From positions 682,001 to 746,000 of the forward strand of contig MU394060.1 of assembly GCA_022578605.1 (NCBI GenBank): a stretch of 64,000 bases of DNA, in the 5' to 3' direction. This DNA is from Camillea tinctor (taxonomy: Eukaryota; Ascomycota; Sordariomycetes; Xylariales; Xylariaceae). The notes beneath the pieces were generated by a model that saw only the letters and a list, made by a program, of their open reading frames with translations, was not told the DNA's origin and made no database searches. Within the stretch, counting starts at the first letter, position 1. Each line of letters begins with the position of its first letter. Both the position numbers and the translations under genes were made by a program. This document shows, in pieces, positions 33,501 through 47,900 of this stretch.

Positions 33501-36500
33501 TTTCATGGCGCAAAAGGATATTGTCTCGCTCGATTATTTCAGTGTGCCACCGCCGCAAAGTCTCCTTACGCTTCGTCAGGCGTGATCGGGCAGTCTCCAC
33601 TGTACGTTGGTTTTCTGTCCCCACAAACTCCTCCCAAACTCGCGATATACCACCGAAAAACAGTACATCTAACGAAGGCCTGTGTTGATCGACCCATTCA
33701 ATGAAAGTCTCGGTATCTAGCTCGGTGAGCTTCTGAAAGCCTGTTGCTAGTTGTGCTTGATCCGAAGTCATCACAAGTCGAAAAAGTGATGCGCATTCTT
33801 GGGGCTTCTGGACCAGCATGATTCGCCATATGTTGACAGCTGCTAATCGTACGGGCTGTCTCTTGTCAACGAGCTTGGTATATAATTGGTACCATATTAG
33901 CTTCATGTAATCATCATCAACAGAAAGAGACTCTAGAACGACCATTTGCCAGTAGAGAATCTTGTCCATAGAAAAGATTGCTTCGGTGTCTGTAGTCTGC
34001 GGATCGTCCATTTCAGATAATCTCAAAAGTACCAGCTTAAGGAACGAGCTACGGATCATTGATACAGCCTGGCTGCATAGTCTCACGGTCTTGATGCTGG
34101 CGACCTCTGGTTTGTGAAGATACTCTAGTAGAAGGCCCGCAAAGTCCAGCATGGATTCGGTTCCATTCATAAACCAACCTTCGAAAATAGCTTCTACCAT
34201 ATGTAGACTGAATCTTGACATATTTGTCAATACCTTTGGTTCATTCAAGACCTTCCAGTCAAGTTTGATAGCAGTTGTCATATGAACGATGGTGCTTTTC
34301 AAGACATAAGACTCGAAAAAAGCCTGATGCTCTTGGAATCCGGGTGGGACTTTGAGAAATAAACCGAAGCCCGGGAATTCTTTCCGGGCTAGTAGTTGGT
34401 CTATGAAGACGTTCACCACTAGTTCTAGGATTCCATCAAGAACAGCATGCCCAACATTTTGGCTGGTAACTTTATTTTTGGGAGACATGACATGGGTTAA
34501 ACGTGCAGGACTGGGCTGGGGGGATTTTTGAGACGTTAAAAGGATGAAGGACGATGCTTTACGCAAGGGTGTGCTTTTATGAATACCCTTAGATACCTGT
34601 GCGGTGGCATCTGTTGTACTGGAGGTCCGAATTACCGGTGTAGCGGTAGATGACCCGACAGGCCGGAGGATAACATCACCCCCCTCGAAGGTTAGCGCGG
34701 AATCTTTAGAGTTCAATTCTGTCTCAGGATTCACCGGGTCCGCGCTCACAAGAGCTGGGTAAATAGCAGACAAAAGCAGTCTCACGTAGTCTGAGGACAA
34801 GGCGAAGTCACGAAAGTCTGAGGATCGTGCGTGAAGGTCGGCCATAAATCGAATAACGGCATGCAAAATAGCAGCGTTTCCAGCATTACGATCGGAGCCA
34901 CTCCGTGGAAATTCTGTCCAGTTTGTTAGTTTAAGAAAAGTCCGTAGGGGACTGGAACGTACGGCGTGATTCTAATTCTTGTTGGAGTGACATCGATCTT
35001 GTCCGGGACCTTGGTCCTGAAGTATCGGGGTTAGCTGTGACAGGGCGAGGGGTTTCTCGATCCCCTAACGGCGAATCCGGGTCTTCTTGGTTTCTGAGGA
35101 TGTCCTTGAGGCCATGCTGAAGCATTGAAGTAATAATTGGCAAGGAATCAGGATTGGCGACTTTACATTTTCCAAACGTCTCTAGTAAGCTGAAAAAGTC
35201 GAAATTCTTCTCAAAGTCGATTTCTGCAACATCATAACCAAAAAGGATACTGAAGCAGATTGGCCAAATGGTCGGTATGTCCCACCAACGCCTTAGGCGA
35301 TGGGCCATAATGCAGAAGCCACCGGTCTTCCCCGAAAATTTGCTGATATAAATCGGACCGTGGGACACTAATAGTCTAGCAAGAACCTTGCTGCCGTATA
35401 CTACAATCTCCGGGTCATCTTCTGTAAGAAGATACAAAAGCCACTGGGCCATCATCAGCTTAGAATCGGATCGTAATGGCCATGCGTCAAGTACCTTGTT
35501 CGTAACTGTTTTGGCGAACTTGCGAATAACCCCCAAGTTTTCTCTTTCACACAATAGCTGACTATACATTTTGAGGATCTGTATGCCGACCTCCTTTTTA
35601 GACAAGGTGCGCACAGCATTCTCGCCCGCCTTAGCATCGATTGTAGGGCGCCGTGATTGAGGGCGAGAGCCGGGGCGCTCACTCAGGGATGCTTGTCTCG
35701 GAGTACGAGGTAGGGACTTTAAAGGTGAATGGAATGCATAAGTAATGAAGGAAGCGAGCGATCGGTGGACTTCCGTGTTGTAGCTACATTTCACGAGGTT
35801 TTCGATGGCATCCATAAAAAAGGGTAACACATTGACAGGCAATGGCTCTGCTTTTAATGCATCAAGAAGTCGCTTTACGATTCCTGCAATAAAAGCACGT
35901 TAGTTCTGTCATGACTGTCAGTATCATCAAACTCACTCATCCGAAGCAACCGTCGGTTATTGTACTGATGATGCTTGCTCATAACAGCAAAACTGATGAA
36001 CTGCTTATAGTACATCTCCTGAACAATAGGGGCACACCTTCTCCACCCATCGAAATCTATGAGTAGAATTCGATATGCAAGGGGGTTGATAATCACGGAT
36101 TCGAGAGGGTTACGATGGTTGTAGCCAACAAATCCTAAAACAAGGCTGAGGAGCTGGAAACACAGCTTGTCCTTCTCGAGACCTTGTAAACCAATTTTCT
36201 CCGTGAGGTTGTCATTCGTAGACCCAGCAAACCCAAGCTTAATCCTCAGAAGAATACCTAAGATCACATAACCCCCATCCCTCTCCATAGCCTCACTGTT
36301 TCGCCAGCTCGAATTGGTGCATTGAAATACTAGCTCAACAGCACGAGCCAGTGAATCGGCAGTGGAAGCGCGCTCAACTAACTTTAGAGCTAGTGGGGTG
36401 AAGCCGGCAAGACGCCAGAGCGCATCGTCGAAAAACTGAGGCGCGGCAACAATAGGATCCCCGGCCAATACAGCCACACCATTAGACCGGAGAAGGGCAT

Positions 36501-38541
36501 CGTTGATAGAGGGTAAAGCCGCATTTATCGCTATTCCTGTACCATTCTTTAAAACCATCTGGACAAGTGTCTGAGCAGGCCCGCGAGAGAGAGCTCGAAA
36601 TAATTGGGAGTCCCCAAAATGCTCCTTTTCTCTAAAGATAGAAGAAGGCATCATACTAAGAAGAATATGATGTTCAGGTATGAGATGGCTAGCTTTATCT
36701 CGAATGACCTTCATAATATCAGAATCTTCTTTGCTAGGACTCACAAGATCATTCCTCAGCCCCAGGGCTGCCGACGCCTGGTACGTCTGAAATCCGCCGA
36801 GACAATCCTGGAAGTTCCCTTGGTAATGGACGCCAAGTCGACTAGGAACCGACAGAAAATCTTCACTCAATACATCGTCAAAGAGATGGGCAGTTGCAAG
36901 AGACCATTTAGACTTGACCAAGCCAGCCCCTAGATGAGTGGAAAGCTCACGGGGTGTTCCTAAGAATGCCTGAACCGGCAAGGTTTTGTTACTGTTCGAG
37001 GTGAACGAGGCGAAGCTTTCAGTGCTAGCATTGGATAAAGGTGGAGAAGCGGGATACGACGCCCGGATCTGCTCAACGAACTCTCCATTCACATACAAGG
37101 AAGCTTTGCTAGCTGTCATAGTCTTCGGTCGCCGGTGTACCACCGCAATATGGTACCATTTATGCTCCTCAAATGTGAAAGTTCTGAACCTAACACTAGG
37201 CCGTTGAGAAGTAACCGAGGTTTGCAAAATAAAGTTATGGGTATCCTTTTCAAGATAAGTGAGGAGAAAGCAGGTTTGACTTGCGTCAAAAACGCCAAAT
37301 ATCGTAGTATGCGAATGGGGATCAAACTGATCCACTCGAACCCAAGCAGTGAAAGTATACCCGGCAGACGACTGCGGAGGGAATGGCCGCCCTAAGCTAG
37401 GCAGCTCGATAGAAGAATGGCCATGAAGAGATAGGTCGAATTGGATGAAGGGAGGGCTGCTATGCTCCTTCATCATATCTAAACAGAAATCCGATGAACC
37501 AAGCGAGGGGTTCAGTAACAATAGCTGGGCATCCATAAGTCTGTTCACACCATAAGCCATGAGAGACCGACATAGGCCCAAGATTATTGTCCGTTCCATG
37601 TCATTGACCTTCGAACCAGGCTCGAAGGCTAATCGTAAAAACCGAGAGAGTACCCCGGTCTCGTGTACAAGGCACAAGTTGACATTGGAGACGCTCACTA
37701 TTGCAGATAGAACTTTGAGCACTAGCATCGATGCGACATTCTCGGCAAGTTCTTGATCCCGCGGTATAGATTCCCAGAAATCCACGACGGTACGGATAAC
37801 CTCGGGGTTTTGCAATGTCGACTTAGGACCCACACCCTTTCTGATAGCAGCTTCGATCGAGGCCATGGGGCCCTCTAAATTGGCATCTTCCTCGCTTTTT
37901 GTGCCATCCTCTCCAGTACCGGTACTAGCAGCAACAAGTAGTGGCTGGGATTCTGACCTGGTCCTTATTGTTGCAGTATCACGGCATAACCGGTCAAGTG
38001 CAGCGTCGTTTAAAGAGAAAGCCAGAAGTTTTCCGAATAGTTGGCAACTCGTCCACAGATCTGAATCACTCCCACCGAGCCCAATGCTGGCAATTATCTG
38101 TTCCAGAGCATCCCAGCCGCCGCCCTCAACCCTAGTACGAAAATAGCGTCGATTACCGGGGTGACCGCCAAAAGCCGCAGATAGAGTACCGAGTATTGCA
38201 TCGAGGAGGTCGAAGAAACCCTCTTTCTCGTTCTGACTCCGTTTTTGGGGATTATAAAAACCGGAGAAAGCCCTCAAAACATCGAATAGGCGGTGGAAGC
38301 CACGAAGATGCCGGAAATCATCTTGGGCCGAGCTCGGGGGAGAGAGTGCGGAAAGATATTGTTGAATCTGACGGACCTGCTTCACGAGTCGCTCGGGGTC
38401 GGGGTACCCATTGCTCGAGGGAGAAGAAATCGAGGAAGATACACCATCGAGTAGGCGCTGGAGGACTTCGGTGGCTTTGGACGTAGCCAGGGGCACAGAG
38501 GCAGAAGTGGACGATCTGTAGCGGCTGGCTCGAACCGACAT
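30583..38541 (-). CDS. BPH1: Beige/BEACH domain WD40 protein (Bph1-like)
   Basis: A 2618-residue giant scaffold of the Beige/LYST family, which acts in vesicle fusion, lysosome or vacuole trafficking and autophagy. Three exons: 38541-35937, 35883-34963 and 34913-30583. Both introns are about 50 nt and phase-consistent (donors GTGAGT and GTACGT, ACTAAC branch sites). Domains by residue: N-terminal armadillo-like helices; a concanavalin/LamG-like domain at about 365-545 (YTFTAWVRVDQFD, FEEHKWYHIAVVH); a long helical middle; a PH-like domain (1834-1970); BEACH (2000-2300: WQRGEISNFHYLMLINTMAG, YPVFPWVLADYTS, FHYGTHYSSAMIV, LHLWIDLVFGNKQRG); and C-terminal WD repeats (2370-2610). A Pro/Ser/Asp-rich disordered linker precedes the PH domain. 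This is the largest gene in the window and appears intact. Confidence 0.95.
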
Positions 38542-41500
38542 GATGACGTTATATGTTTATGAAAAATTGAGAATGCGTAATAAGAAGAGTCGTTTACTCT
38601 TCATATTATACAGTTCGACCGAGCTAGCACCCTGGCGGGGTCTAGGCCACTAGTTACTCGGAGGAGCATCGAAGGGATCTGAGGCGTAGAGGGAGGAATC
38701 TCGTTGCGGACAACTAGAGACAAGGGAGTAGTAGGTAGGGGCAGGTTAATTGTGTAGAATTTGCTGGATGAATGAATATAACCCCTTAAGGGGGGGTATG
38801 GAAAAGGGCCTGGAGTGGACAGCTCAAGACCTTTTGTTGTTTCAAAGAAAAAGAGAGAGAAAAAAAAGGAAAAATAATTCTTCAGAACCCGGGGCAGCTA
38901 CTGCACCCAGCTACCAATGTATGTATGATAAGGTAGTAATAGTTAGTAGTAGGATATGCGAGATGCTGGACGAATGGATTATGGTCAATTGGATTTGGAG
39001 TTGTCAGCCTTAGCCCTTTAGGTGCCTTACCTAACTTTATCTATCTTAGGTAACCTTACGATAAGGATGTTATATGTGTGGCTTGTACAATTAACAGCCG
39101 TGGCTTGTATGTACGTGAGCTGGCACCTAGGTAGGCCTACCTACTTTACTCCGTACCTACCTGACAACCTGGGTAGATACCCGGTTTTAATGATCGTGTA
39201 ACGAGCGGCCTCACTATTTGCTACCAAATCGTTTCAATGGTTCGCTCTTGATCGGGGCATTTTACAAAGTTAAGGCATTTACCTCTGCGCCGGGTTCTCC
39301 TGTAGTACTAAGTACCTAATTTAGTGTAAACAAGCTTGAAGAGCACTTGAAGTATAATAACGGTACCACATGCACGAGAGCTTAATACTAACCCAGTAAA
39401 CTTACTAAGTTCAAGTTTATATGCATTGTGCTCTCTACATACCTCCTAATGAAGATATCATCAGTCCGCAACTTATCACTACCTTCATATTCGCCCAAGT
39501 CTTGGATGGAAGAAAGAAAGGCAGCTTGCGAATCTGTTCTTTGACTGCTTGGTAGCATGTACGACGTATTGGTGGTCGATGGGCTGACTGTATACATGTT
39601 AGTCCAATCAAGTAGCTAACCTACGTGCCTAACTCCTCTAGTGCTGAGGTTATCTGTCGCCATCTAAGCTAGCCACCTTCGTCTCATATAGATTAGCTGG
39701 TTAGGTAGATAGACCACCACACAACACCAGGCTTATAAGACAGAGGTAGATATAGTTCGAAGCATCCATCAATTGGAAACAATAAAATTCAACAAACTGA
39801 CCTCAACCCGAACCCCTGCATGTCGATAATAACGTACAGAGCGTTAAGATACGAGAAGGAGGCAAAGTAAAACATGGAACATGGAAGCTTTGAATTGATG
39901 TGATGCATTTAATAACATCGAGATAAGTACAGATGCGTAGATAGTTAGATACATAATGATGTCTTCCGAATGCGGAACACTGGAGGCAGTACTCCGTACC
40001 ATTGGTATCTACCACTCACCAAGTAATCACCCATTGGAGACTTCGGGATTGGTAAATTGAAAAGATAATGATATCTATCAAGATGCAGCTGCAAAGGTGA
40101 AATCCGTATGTCTTTCTACTTACGCAGCTGCGTAGAAGAAGCAGGGCTCGTTAAGCATTGTTTGATTACATGTCCAAGGAGACATCCAAGGAAGGAGAGC
40201 ACATGCACCAACGTAGCTATCTTGCCAAGCCGGGTTTACCAAGTCATCTGAAGATGATCTCAAGCCCGCGTGAACGATTGTGGCGCTAGGAGAATTGGGG
40301 TGTGGGGAGTCTATCAGCTGTGCGGTAGGCTCTGACAGCTGTTAGCTAAACTAGCGGCGAGATAAGCTACGCTGCAGCAATGTCCACTCCGATGCAGCGT
40401 ACATGCATAAGTTGTGGTGTACACTACGCTACAATGTAGGTGTACAGTACGTAACACAACACTCCCGTACACGTAGACGCGTGAGTAGAGGCGACACGCA
40501 TACATAGGTAGTTGTAGAGGTAACAGACAGTGGATACGCTCTGTATTACACCCATGTCAAGTCTACAACAAATTGTGTCATTACTCCCTTATCGGACATT
40601 ATCCAACAGAGTCAGTCTCACCCCAAAGTCAAGCGAAACCGGAATTGGCATTTTACTTGCTCATGTACCCCGGAAACCATGTCTCTACGCTAGTAGCTAG
40701 TATCGAATACATACCTAGTAGAAACCAGTCGCAAGAGAAGGGATGTATGTACTGTCTATACATAGTAATTAAAAAACATCCGGAACATGGGGAAAATCAT
40801 CAGCAGACTATATGGCATCAAAGCTTTATTAGAAACTTCCATCTGGTAGCTCAGATCTTCCTAACTAACAATGCATAGTTTCAGGGTCCAAAGCACATTA
40901 TGCAGTAAGTAGGGACAGGGACAGGTAAATGCCGATTGCTTGCCTGGGGGGTTAGAACACCTGCTCTGCTAAATGGGTCCTGGAGTTACTGCTTTAATGG
41001 TTATCAAATCATTATTGTCAATGGTTGATCTCCTTTTTCTCCATGTGACAAGACTATCAATTATCCTATACGGGGTAAGGGACCAACATTGAACAGTCAT
41101 ACCTACTACATATGTACATACCTAGTGTAGGTACTTGCCTAAGTCTTACACGTATTAGGGGGCGTATGTACATGTAAAAAGGGATAAACCTAGTAAGCCT
41201 CGGCCTATATAGTAGACAATAACGGGACGGACAATAAAGAAACAGGAGAGGCAAGAAACAACATTAAAAACCTTTAGGTAACTAGCGTACAGGTATAGAT
41301 CGGTAAATTACTTACTGCTAAGAAATAAAATGAATAAACGAAATAAAAAAATAAAATAAAGATACAAGAGCGGTATTGATAATGAGCTGCACCTGGAGAT
41401 GGCAAAAAGGAACAAACAGAAAGGAAAACCCACAGGAACGTTCCCCGACTGGATTACGATAATTGACGTGCTTGTCTGGCAGGCCAACAAGGTAAAAAGG

Positions 41501-42214
41501 AGTGCGTGGGTAAAAGTACCTTAGCAGCTTAGTAAAGTACCTCAACAAGCTTCATCCATCAATGCTTGGAACATGAAAGAGCTCTAAGAAAGTCCGAGGG
41601 CGAGTCAGGAACCATTGGTCCACTAAAAACATAACCCCTAAACCTATTCGGGTCTGGTGACCAAGTCAGCCCGTCGGATCCGCCTCCACCTCCTGTTGCC
41701 CCAAGACCAACCAGTGGACAGGAAGGCCCCCCCAGAACTGCCAGTTGCCGGGCGGCCATACCCACACACCCCTACAGTACCATCCCTGACCATCCCTACA
41801 CCGTCGCTGCGTCGCACATTCCAATCTGGCTATCGGCTGGTCTCAATCTGGCTGGGTTTGGTTCCTTATCAGCGGCTGTGTGCGTCACCTGAACCACTCG
41901 CAAGCTACGGAAGGCAGCACTTAGCTACGCCTGCGACACACCTTTATCTTGCTCGTCTCTTCTCGACTTGTCTTCATCCTTCCTTTCTTCTTCCTTCTTA
42001 CTTCCCATCTCCGTCTGTCCCTATCCTTCCTTCATCAACATCCATCCATCAAAGAATACATCGATCCATCATCGAGGACTCATTCATTTGATTTCTCGTT
42101 TCTTTTTTCTTTTCTACGGTTTCCTGTCCTAGTGAGTCGCAGGTAGACTTATCATTCATTGTCGCAGCCTTCAGAGCATCAATCTCATCCATCTGTTTAT
42201 CAATTTAATCCATC
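38542..42214. other. 3.7 kb gene-poor region
   Basis: The promoter of the Beige gene, an AT-rich middle with many TAGGTA/CCTAGGTAGG/TACTCCGTA motifs (notably 39120-39180), and the promoter of the protease gene. The last 300 bases are strongly TC- and CATC-rich, as in highly expressed fungal genes. Open frames up to about 144 codons occur in the TC-rich leader but have no protein-like features. No RNA gene was recognised. Confidence 0.6.
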
Positions 42215-43917
42215 ATGAGGGGCATTTTCGCTCTCTCGCTAGCCTACGTGGCCGCTGCGGCGCCCTCGTTCAGTTACGAGACCATCCACGATGGAGCTGC
42301 TCCCATCATTTCCTCGGCTACTGCTGAGGAGGTCCCCAACGCCTACATCATCAAGTTCAAGGACCACGTGAGCGAGTCTTCAGCCTCCGACCATCACTCC
42401 TGGATCCAGAAGATCCACGGCGACCGTGAAGAGGAGCGCTTGGAGCTCCGAAAGCGTGGCCAAATGCCTCTAGTTGGCGACGTCGCCGATGCCTACAAGG
42501 GCCTCAAGCACACCTTGAAGATTGGCACCGAGTTCCTCGGCTATGCTGGTCACTTCGATGACTCTGTCATCGAGGAAGTCAGGAGACATCCTGATGTAAG
42601 TTATTTCCCCCTTTCTCCATCAATTTTGATGATCTCGCAATTCGTTTCCAGGCCATTGCCTGTAAATTGCATCTTTTCGAACACCGAGCTAATCCATCGC
42701 GCTCACAGGTTGAATACATCGAGCGGGACCAAATCGTCTACGCCCTCGGAGACTCCGAGGAGCCTGATCTCGAGAAGAACGCCCCTTGGGGATTGGCTCG
42801 TATCTCCCACCGCAAGCAGCTGTCGTTCGGCTCCTACAACAAGTACTTCTACGCCGCTGATGGCGGTGAGGGTGTTGATGTCTATGTTATTGACACTGGT
42901 ACCAACACCGAGCACGTTGACTTCGAGGGTCGTGCCAAATGGGGCAAGACCATCCCTGCCGGTGATGAGGATGTCGACGGCAACGGACACGGCACCCACT
43001 GCTCTGGTACTATTGCCGGAAAGAAGTACGGTGTCGCAAAGAAGGCCAATGTCTACGCCGTCAAGGTTCTCCGATCCAACGGCTCTGGCTCTATGTCAGA
43101 CGTCATGAAGGGTGTTGAGTGGGCTGCTGAGGCGCATATGGAGCAGGTCGCTAAGGCCAAGAAGGGTTCCCGAAAGGGCTTCAAGGGCTCGGCTGCCAAC
43201 ATGTCTCTAGGTGGTGGCAAGTCGCCAGCCCTTGACCAGGCTGTCAATGCTGCCGTCGCTGCCGGTCTCCACTTCGCTGTTGCTGCCGGTAACGACAACG
43301 CCGATGCTTGCAAGTACTCGCCTGCCTCTGCTGAGAAGGCTATCACTGTTGGTGCTTCTGCTCTTGATGACAGCCGTGCTTACTTCTCCAACTGGGGCAA
43401 GTGCGTTGACATCTTCGGCCCTGGTCTGAGCATCCAGTCCACTTGGATTGGCAGCAAGACTGCTGTTAACACCATCTCTGGTACCTCCATGGCTTCTCCC
43501 CATCTTGCTGGTCTTACTGCCTACTTCCTGTCTCTCCAGCCCGCCAAGGACTCCGAGTATGGCATGGCCGAGATCACTCCCGAGAAGCTGAAGAGCAACA
43601 TCGTCAGCATTGCCACCGAGGGTGCTCTCTCTGATATCCCCTCCGGCACCCCTAACCTCCTCGCCTGGAACGGTGGTGGCTACTCCAACTACAGCCAGAT
43701 CGTCAAGGAGGGTGGTTACGTCGCTGAGAAGGACAGCGAGAGCTCTGTTACCCTTGAGGAGCTCGAGAAGGCTATCCAGCACGACCTCAACGTTGTCTCG
43801 GGCACCGTCGTCAAGGGTGTCTCGTCGCTCTCGGGTGAAGCCAAGAAGCTCTCCGAGAAGATCCACGAGGTTGTTGATGAGGAGCTTAAGGAGTTCTTCC
43901 AGGAGCTCCGTGCTTAA
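42215..43917 (+). CDS. PRB1: Cerevisin-type vacuolar subtilisin protease
   Basis: A 529-residue S8A serine protease, orthologous in type to yeast proteinase B and the Aspergillus alp2/pepC group. Two exons, 42215-42595 and 42709-43917; donor GTAAGT, acceptor TCACAG, phase 0. A signal peptide (MRGIFALSLAYVAAAAP) leads to an I9 propeptide inhibitor domain (VPNAYIIKFKDHV to VEYIERDQIV). The catalytic domain begins near NAPWGLARISHR. Its triad is Asp in VYVIDTGTN, His in GHGTHCSGTIAG and Ser in SGTSMASPHLAG; the oxyanion Asn is in FAVAAGNDN. A C-terminal extension rich in Glu/Lys/Val (last 100 residues) is typical of vacuolar members. Strong C-ending codon bias and a long CT-rich leader suggest high expression. 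Confidence 0.95.
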
Positions 43918-44958
43918 ATTAGTGCCGTAACGCTCAGAGGTTTTGAGCAGGTTTCGGGCATGTAGGATCTGGTTCGTAGAAGGACATCAGTGGTCCAAAC
44001 GGGAGATGAGGCTGATTAGGGGTGATGCACGTGTCAGGGCGAAGGGTTTTCTATATTGTACAAGATAGCACAAGGTTCATTGGTGCATTATGGCTACATT
44101 TTTCATAGGTCTTTAGTCGTCGCGGCATAAATAATAATAGGTGCCCAAATCTCCTTAGCACTTCTTGATATTGATTGATCGTTTCTCGTGAATAAAATGT
44201 GTCATGATCGAATGTGAGCCTGGTGAATTATGTTAATTAGTAGGAGTAGAAATGTAGTAAGTACTTAGTAACTCAAGTGTTATCAATTATTTGACCACGT
44301 CTTGATGTCTTGATGTCGGTCAATAGCATAGGTCTTGGGGGTTATAAGCTCGGTAGGTCATCTTGATATTTTTTATTATTTTTTTTATTTGAAGCCTTAT
44401 TACTTTAATTTCTCAAACTCAAAAGTTGTAAGGTTATGTACGTACATAAGTCAGGAAATACATATGTATAAGGAAGTAATTACTACGTACTATGTAGGTA
44501 CTTGCTTGAGGGGATCCATTTTCCCTCCTTCCACCGCCGATATACAGTGCAGCGTAGGTCAGCATAGCAACTTCCAAACCCAACCTTTCGGGAAGGTTAG
44601 GTCCTGCCAGCCATGTCGATTATCAAGCGATGTACCAAATACTTCTTTCTCGGTCGAGTGCTGGGAGGGGGGATATACTTTTTTAACTTTGGTGTTAGTC
44701 CTGCGAATGTTTTTCCTGCAAATCTATTTTCTCTCTTCTTACAACTTCATCTTAACACATGCATCACTCTCAGAAATCACACACTATCATCAATGTCCAG
44801 AGTGACATCTTTTGGTTAGTTTGTATCCAACACTAACCAACCTCCCTTTCCATTTTACATATTATTGTCGAGGCGGCCGGAGCCATCTGGGTTGCCACGC
44901 TCGCAATCCTCTCTCTTCGGTTCTATCTTATTCTTTCCCTGTCAACTTCGGCTCTATC
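43918..44958. other. Intergenic, 3' of protease and promoter of next gene
   Basis: AT-rich spacer between two plus-strand genes. A 156-codon open frame at 44335-44805 has no motif and an amino-acid composition typical of chance translation (Tyr, Cys, Phe and Leu). CT-rich leader before 44959. Confidence 0.55.
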
Positions 44959-47900
44959 ATGCATAGACGGAACAGCTCCAGGCTACCTGGTGTTGATCGC
45001 CGGAAATCGACTTCTTCGGCCAAGAGCGTGCGGCTGGAGCATATCCATCCCGAGACGGCTGAACGCGATGCCCAGGTGGCAGCCTCGGAAGCTTTCTCAC
45101 GGGCAAAGGAACGGTCTTCTATGGATGCTATCTTGTGGCCACCGCCCCGAAACGGTGACTTTAGCAAGTCCACTCCCGAGAAACCAAAGAACGAGCCTCC
45201 TGTACGTCGTGAACAGAGTGTTCGGTTTATTCGACCGAAAGCGTCCCAGTTAACATGCGGCTACTCTCCTACTGAGGATCAAACTCCGACTCGTAAACCA
45301 GGCCCTGTGAAGTTAAAGGTCGCTAGTAATGGGGTTGAGTCTCGTCCGGGGAGCAGTGCCTCTGCTGCAGGAATGGTGTCTGCCGCCAAAGGTGCCGCTG
45401 GGGATTATATCAATGCCCTGATCACAGGCGAGGAATACTACACGCCAGAGGATAATATCGCATCAGAACCATCTTCATACCGCCGAGTTCGCAAGTCGAG
45501 ATCCATGTTCACTAGTTCCGAGATCAGTAGGATATCTGGGTACCAAGTCGACAACCGGGTAGCAGCAACGGTTTCTGGGTCTCCTGTCCCAAAGGGGGAT
45601 GAAAATATACCCCCTGCTGGACTGAAGGCCCCAAAGTCCATGAGCTTCCTCAGGAGTCGTCAAGAGCAAACATTGCAGTTTCCTGATGATGATGGAGGTA
45701 TCACCATTACGTCCCCCACTAAGGATCTCGTGCGGTCTACAAATAGTAAAGGCAATTTTTTAAAACCACAGTCATCATTGCTCTTTCGTCCCAAACAGTC
45801 CAACCCCGACAAGGCTTTCAGGAAGAGTATGAGAGACACCAGTGATAACACTATATCTACGATTGATAAGGTATCTAAGGAGGGCAGCTTGAGAAGCAAG
45901 GCTCGAAAGGTATCTCAGAACTTCAAGCACAAGCTAAAGAATTTATTCGCTCCGAGTAAAGGGGATGGTGACGATGATGCGTTCCCTCCGCAGCAGATTG
46001 AAGCCAGGAAATACCGTAACACTGATCTGGAAAGCCAAGAGTATGACCCAAATGAAGACGCACAACTAGGGGATCCTACCGACGAATGCTCTCTTTCACG
46101 TGTTACTTCCGGGGTTCCATATCTCCACGCGGTGCCCTCATGTCAACAACTACGATCGCGCCAAGGCAGTGTTGAGAGCCTTAGGAGTGAGAGGAAGGTG
46201 TCTGATGAAAGATCTCGAGTAACTAGTTGGACAAACTCTGACACTAATACTCTCAACACTATGAACAGCAACCGTGGCGAATGGGAAAGACAGCGCTTAT
46301 CCGTCATCAGGGAGAACGGCATGCACATCTCTTCCTCTTCGGCAAGAAGACCTACAGTTTCCAATCCTTTCAGCTTGTTAAATAACAGCATCGTTCCTTT
46401 ACCGCCGCCAGTACCACCTCGATCGGGAAACGTCGATAGCCAGAGAATATATTCTGCGCTCATGAAGCGACTAAATGAGACGGAACAGCAGAAACATGAA
46501 GTGCGACGACAGAAGAGCACAGATAGTTTGGGAAGATATGGTGTTGTCCCTCCAAGGAGCAGTTCACGCAGTTGTCAAGATTCCGGGTTTTCTAATCTTA
46601 CGACTATTCGGCAGGTGGTCCCAGATAATGCATCGGATTCGGGTTCTGTTAAGACAGTTGAAAGGAAGCTCGTTACCCAAGTAGCCCAGCTTGGTGATGA
46701 GAGAGCACAAACAGAGTGTGAATTAAATGGAACTGGGCACGGAATGGCAACCTCTATGTCCACACAAGATGTTCATACGGAGGCCATCAATAATCAGGAT
46801 ATTCCCACCCCGCACATCGAAGAACCACAGTCCCTGAAGCGGACCCTGTCCTCTCGCAGCTCAGCGTTCTTCGCGAGCCCAACTTGCCATTTATTTCGCA
46901 CCCAAAGCCCGTATCGACGTGCATTGCAAAATACAATGCAGTCGACCGCACACAACCAACAACCCAAATCTCCCGATTTCAACCCATGGATGTGTTCGCT
47001 ATCAAACCTACCAATGAGGTGTCCGAGCACTTGTGAGTCGGAGACGGATCAAAAGATGAATTATGCTGAGAGCGTATATTCTTCCAACGGAGATGATCAA
47101 ACAAGTGAGATGAACAATACTTTATCGCTTGTTGATAATTTCCCGAAGCCACCTAGTGTCCATGGAGATGCTACGATCTTCGTGGATCCTCCAACATACA
47201 AGTCAGATGCTCCCGTTCTATCTCAGCGGCGCATGGCCTCATCGGCTAGCTCGGTCGAGTGGAAAACATGGCTATCAGCGAACGTTTCAAAACTTGAAGA
47301 ACCTTCCATTCAGCCAAAGATTGACAATTTCGAATATTCGCTACCATCAGCTCGCTCCTCTGGTCACGTCCGCGAGAAGGCTCAAATTAACGATGATGAA
47401 GATGACGACCTAGAGCCGATAAAATTACACCAACCTACGAGGTCAGGCAGCGCACTTACATTGTCAGAGCAAGATTCGGATACCTCCTCTAACTTCTCAC
47501 GGTCTATTTCACCAGATATGTTGCCTAAAGGGGTTTCCGCCCATGAGGATAAGAGGGTAGGACCTCCGCCACTGCCCCTTAAGAGTGCTTTGCGTTCTGT
47601 TCCATCTGCCTCCAGTATGAGATCTACCCAAGAAGCATCTGATACAGGCACAATGACCACCGACGATTGCATATTTGATACTATTCCTAAGAATTCTCTG
47701 AGACGTGTACCTTCCTTTAGCACATTCCCTGGCAATCCACATCGTGGGTGTAGAGTTGCAACTGCAAAACTTATCAGGAAATCGCCTTTGCCTAAGGATC
47801 CTGTCACACCCGGTTCCAGTCTAGGTCTTTCACAAGCTGTCGAACAACAATTTGGGAAACTTAGGGAATCAACCATATTGAACCCTAGATCTAGCGGGGC

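Noticed and set aside
41657..42091. 144-codon open frame just before the protease
   Set aside because: Lies in the TC/CATC-rich leader of the protease gene; low-complexity Ser/Pro/Leu translation.
43207..43866. 219-codon minus-strand open frame opposite the subtilase
   Set aside because: Mirror frame of the strongly codon-biased protease; no motif of its own.
44335..44805. 156-codon plus-strand open frame between the protease and the 1047-residue protein
   Set aside because: AT-rich, composition typical of untranslated DNA, no motif; likely UTR or promoter.
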